A stretch of DNA of 64,000 bases from JBCAWW01 sp039024315 (GTDB lineage Bacteria; Bacteroidota; Bacteroidia; J057), in assembly GCA_039024315.1 (NCBI GenBank), contig JBCCQN010000007.1, positions 30,954 through 94,953 on the forward strand. Direction: 5' to 3'. Positions 60,987 through 64,000 of the stretch are shown here, in pieces. The first letter of the stretch is position 1. Each line of letters begins with the position of its first letter. The notes under the pieces were generated by a model. That model did not search any database. It had not been told where the DNA came from and worked only from the letters and a program-made list of their open reading frames with translations. Both the position numbers and the translations under genes were made by a program.

Positions 60987-63701
60987 ATGGTTAAAGCAAA
61001 AACATCTCAACAGGGAAGTATTAATCAAGCTCTTGCTTTAAGTGAACAGCTTAATGAATTATCTGCATACTACAAAAACTGGATTGAGAAGAAATCCCAG
61101 CATAAAGGCCAGCATGAGGCAGGACTTAATAAAGAAGTATTGATCCTTTGGTATTTAGTCAATACACTGGTTGAGATTAGAAAAATACAGGAAGAAGAAG
61201 AAGAAAAAAGCAAAATCGAAGTCTTGGTGGCAGGAGGACCTATCTTAGGGCCGATTCAAGAATTAAGATTCACCAAACCTGCCCCCAATATCATTCCTAA
61301 ATTAAGTAATCTAATTGGAAGAGGAGGCCATCTTGACACATGGGTTTACCATGCACTTACTCACGGAACTATAGAGGGAAATATTGGACAGGCGCCAAGT
61401 TCTTGGAATGGTACTAGGGAAGATTGGGATAAAACCTCAAAACGATTGATTGAGGAACAGTTTAGTTATTTAAGTGGAGAAGAGTTAGATTATTTTACAG
61501 GGTTTGTTTTAAATGAAACCCCTCAAATAGGATTGAAGGAATTAACACGAAACCGATTTGAAAAATTAGGTGAGGAGCTTGTATTTCTAATGAGTAGTGC
61601 CTCATTTGGGAATGAGGTTTGGGATTTAATAAGGGCAAATAATCTGGCTAGGCTTTCTGAAGTAATGCTAGAATTGATCCAAAATTTGGAGCACACCTTT
61701 CGAGGACGGGAATATTTAACTGATTGCTTTAACCACGATCCTGGAGTCATTACCTTTGATAATTTTAAAAAAAATAGGGAATTCTATGAAAAAGAAAGGT
61801 ATCATCAACAAAGTACTGATAACTTTTTTCTATACAGCAATATTGTTTTCGAGAAAATTAACTTTCATATTCCAGAGGTAAAGGAAGACGGGGCGTTTAC
61901 AATCAACAATCTTAAGGAAATAAGCCAAAATGGATATTTGGCTTATGATGACTTCAATCTTTTTAATGTTGGATATTTTAAAATTGGACTTAAATTTCTT
62001 GATCTTGTCAATAGGAAGGTAATAAAAATTAGGGCAGAAGGGTTAGAAGAATTAATTGAAGAAAGGAGAAAAAAGACCATAATTAGATACCAATATAATC
62101 TATATCAACCCAGTCGAATTAATCATAGAAATCAAGTCAAAATCAGAGGGAAGTGGTATCCAATGTCTGTATATAATTGGGACCCGCCACCTAATGAAAT
62201 AATTATTGGCTCACCTGATGAAATAAAAATCACGCTTCCCGGATATGATAAAGCTAATCGGAGTGTTGCTGAATACAGAAAATTGAATCAAGTATTGGGA
62301 TGGACAGATTTGATGTTCCAAACTGTAGATCTCTTTCTAGCGGCTAGAGAGCTTTTTAATAAGATATATCAATGGTGGGGCGTTGGAAATTCCGGTGATA
62401 ATAACCCAAGAGAAGCATATGAATTTGGAAAAACTATCCTTGGCTCTATCGGAGAAGTTATACAGCTCATTGATAAATGGGAAAAAAATATTGGCGAGTT
62501 TGCTAAAGAAACTAGAAAATCGAGTAATAACATTGGGGGATTGAAAAAGCCAGGTTGGTCTGGTAAGTTTATTCGATTTGCTAAACAAGGTTTAGCCTAT
62601 ATCGCAGTTGTTGTAATATTAATAGATTTAGGTCTTACAGGCATAGCTTTATTTGAAGCAATAAATGAAGGAGATCAAATTTCAATTATTACTTCTAGCC
62701 TTAAGTTTATCGGTTTAGTGCTCTCAGGGGTTGGTTCTTTAGGAGGTGCAATTATCGCTACATATGGAGGGATTGCAGCAGCAGAAGCTGCAGGAACTGC
62801 ATGGGCGGCCTTTGGACTTTATATTTCTACATGGATACCGATTATTACGGTTGTTGTTATCCTACTTACTATTATAGTAATAATCATCGAAGAATCTAAT
62901 ACAGAACCAATATTCGAGAGTTGGTTTCAGGGGATATATTTTTCAAGAAACTGGTGGGCAAAAGAAAAACCCATTGATTACAATAATCCAGAAAACAAAT
63001 ATTATAGATGGCAAATAGAAAGTGCCCAAAATCGCTACCCAAGAATTCCAACAAAAGAAGGATTAATAAGGCAGGTAAATTCCTTTTATACCTATTTTCA
63101 AAGGGAAAGGTTAATCATTGAAAAAGCAGAAATATTTAATAGAAGAATTCCAGGTAGTGTATTAGAGGAAGTTGGTCTCTCTTTGGAGCTAGTTTTACCA
63201 ATTTTGGACTTAGAAATGGGAATTTTTATTAGACTTCTAGAAGGTGAAGAAAATGGAAGTGGCAAATTGAGAGCGAAATCCTTTATTGATGATAACTGGC
63301 TAATTCAGAACAATAGAGTAGTTCCTCCCTTTTGGTTTAAGGGGTTTTCCGGTCGTTCAAAAGAGTTGGAGCCGTTTGAATATATCGCATCATCTTCCAA
63401 CGGTGAACAAGAGCGTCAAAGTGCAAATTATAGGTTTTACCAAAATCCTATTATAAAATCTGTACCTAACACTTGGGAATTTACCTTGTATCGTAGGTAC
63501 AGAGACATATTTTCTGCAGAAATAAAATTTTATGATGTCGATTTCGATCCTCAAAAAATAAAATTCATCGAGGTAGATTTAATGACAGATGAGAAGCTAA
63601 TGTCTGGTGCAAGATATAACTTTGGTTTAGCAGGTAATGAAATTGGATTCCAAAATTATCCCCTCATACATAGATCTGGAAAATTAGTAACACACTCGTA
63701 A
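60987..63701 (+). CDS. 904-aa protein with a long internal hydrophobic block
   Basis: Starts 9 bp after the 583-aa gene. The N-terminal half is helical and soluble, with no signal peptide. From about residue 530 to 640 there are three or four hydrophobic helices (LAYIAVVVILIDLGLTGIAL, GLVLSGVGSLGGAIIATYGG, WIPIITVVVILLTIIVIIIE). The C-terminal part is beta-rich. A buried hydrophobic hairpin inside a soluble protein is typical of pore-forming or translocating toxins, but no homology is recognised. Co-transcribed with its neighbours. Confidence 0.65.
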   Translation: MVKAKTSQQGSINQALALSEQLNELSAYYKNWIEKKSQHKGQHEAGLNKEVLILWYLVNTLVEIRKIQEEEEEKSKIEVLVAGGPILGPIQELRFTKPAPNIIPKLSNLIGRGGHLDTWVYHALTHGTIEGNIGQAPSSWNGTREDWDKTSKRLIEEQFSYLSGEELDYFTGFVLNETPQIGLKELTRNRFEKLGEELVFLMSSASFGNEVWDLIRANNLARLSEVMLELIQNLEHTFRGREYLTDCFNHDPGVITFDNFKKNREFYEKERYHQQSTDNFFLYSNIVFEKINFHIPEVKEDGAFTINNLKEISQNGYLAYDDFNLFNVGYFKIGLKFLDLVNRKVIKIRAEGLEELIEERRKKTIIRYQYNLYQPSRINHRNQVKIRGKWYPMSVYNWDPPPNEIIIGSPDEIKITLPGYDKANRSVAEYRKLNQVLGWTDLMFQTVDLFLAARELFNKIYQWWGVGNSGDNNPREAYEFGKTILGSIGEVIQLIDKWEKNIGEFAKETRKSSNNIGGLKKPGWSGKFIRFAKQGLAYIAVVVILIDLGLTGIALFEAINEGDQISIITSSLKFIGLVLSGVGSLGGAIIATYGGIAAAEAAGTAWAAFGLYISTWIPIITVVVILLTIIVIIIEESNTEPIFESWFQGIYFSRNWWAKEKPIDYNNPENKYYRWQIESAQNRYPRIPTKEGLIRQVNSFYTYFQRERLIIEKAEIFNRRIPGSVLEEVGLSLELVLPILDLEMGIFIRLLEGEENGSGKLRAKSFIDDNWLIQNNRVVPPFWFKGFSGRSKELEPFEYIASSSNGEQERQSANYRFYQNPIIKSVPNTWEFTLYRRYRDIFSAEIKFYDVDFDPQKIKFIEVDLMTDEKLMSGARYNFGLAGNEIGFQNYPLIHRSGKLVTHS

Positions 63702-63710
63702 GATTAATAT

Positions 63711-64000
63711 ATGAATCAGGAACAAAAACTAATTAATGAAATTTTATTGTTTCTTAACCCTGTATTAAAGGCTATCACAGGGCCTACACCTCTTATTAGT
63801 ATATATACTTTAATTAATGATTCTCAGCCAGTAAACCTTTCGTTTTCTGACCTTGAAAAATCTGGACTATTCGATAATCTTAGCTTTGATTCTAAAACAG
63901 TAAATCAATTTTCTTTTTCTGAAAAGGAAGAGTTATTAAACCAAGTAATAAATTTCATTAATCAAGTAATTAGTGAAATGGGAAATTTGATTAGTTTCCG
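63711..64000 (+). CDS. fourth gene of the giant-protein operon (3' truncated)
   Basis: An ATG-initiated frame, 9 bp after the 904-aa gene, stays open to the window end (96 codons). It begins MNQEQKLINEILLFLNPVLK and is helical. The product is not recognised. The close spacing shows that the operon continues beyond the window. Confidence 0.6.
   Translation, partial: MNQEQKLINEILLFLNPVLKAITGPTPLISIYTLINDSQPVNLSFSDLEKSGLFDNLSFDSKTVNQFSFSEKEELLNQVINFINQVISEMGNLISF

Overview
The window reads as part of a Bacteroidota genome, most likely a large conjugative plasmid or an integrated plasmid-like element. A Saprospiria-type host is a guess. The phylum call rests on type IX secretion (T9SS) C-terminal sorting domains, giant Rhs/YD proteins of the DUF6443 type, a Bacteroidetes-style Tra (VirB-like) conjugation operon, weak Shine-Dalgarno signals and promoters of the TAnnTTTG type. 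Base composition is mosaic. The replication, partition and transfer genes are GC-rich, while the flanking modules are clearly AT-richer, which suggests repeated acquisition of cargo.

Layout. 1-17.1 kb: the end of a T9SS-exported protein, then a locus of secreted giants (2104, 248 and 2227 aa). The last of these is an Rhs protein with a C-terminal toxin-like domain, followed by a very short lipoprotein ORF, an IS630-type scar and another lipoprotein. 17.1-22.7 kb: a tight minus-strand trio of a CHAT protease with an iSTAND-like module, a MoxR-type AAA+ ATPase and a large membrane protein with PKD and vWA-like domains. This looks like an NTP-dependent conflict or signalling system. 23.2-33.4 kb: plasmid backbone with KilA-N, a membrane protein carrying a C-terminal HTH, a small membrane protein, an excisionase-like HTH, a VirE_N-type primase, ParB/ParA, a long iteron origin with a DnaA box, a Rep_3 initiator, and an antitoxin next to a nonsense-interrupted ParE toxin. 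33.8-38.0 kb: two membrane proteins, NACHT-FGE and caspase-FGE, whose 3' ends are nearly identical, as in variable proteins of diversity-generating retroelements. 38.3-41.1 kb: an EAD11-like small protein divergent from an ECF-type sigma factor and its PKD-bearing anti-sigma-like partner, with the same 16-bp motif in front of both transcription units. 41.4-52.1 kb: an RHH regulator and a tra operon (E, F, G, J, K, N, M, a VirB5/TrbJ-like gene and an O-like gene), then a T9SS cargo with ThuA-like and malectin-like domains. 52.2-64 kb: a degenerate hydroxypyruvate-isomerase-like protein and the start of an AT-rich operon of very large unrecognised proteins (1967, 583, 904 aa and a fourth that runs off the end).

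How it fits together. Rep with its iterons, ParAB and the primase would maintain the element, and the Tra proteins would build the mating channel. No relaxase or coupling protein is visible here. The CHAT/MoxR/vWA trio, caspase-FGE, NACHT-FGE and EAD-like gene together suggest a cargo island of abortive-infection-like defence or allorecognition. The best candidates for undescribed biology are this protease-centred island and the giant-protein operon at the right end.
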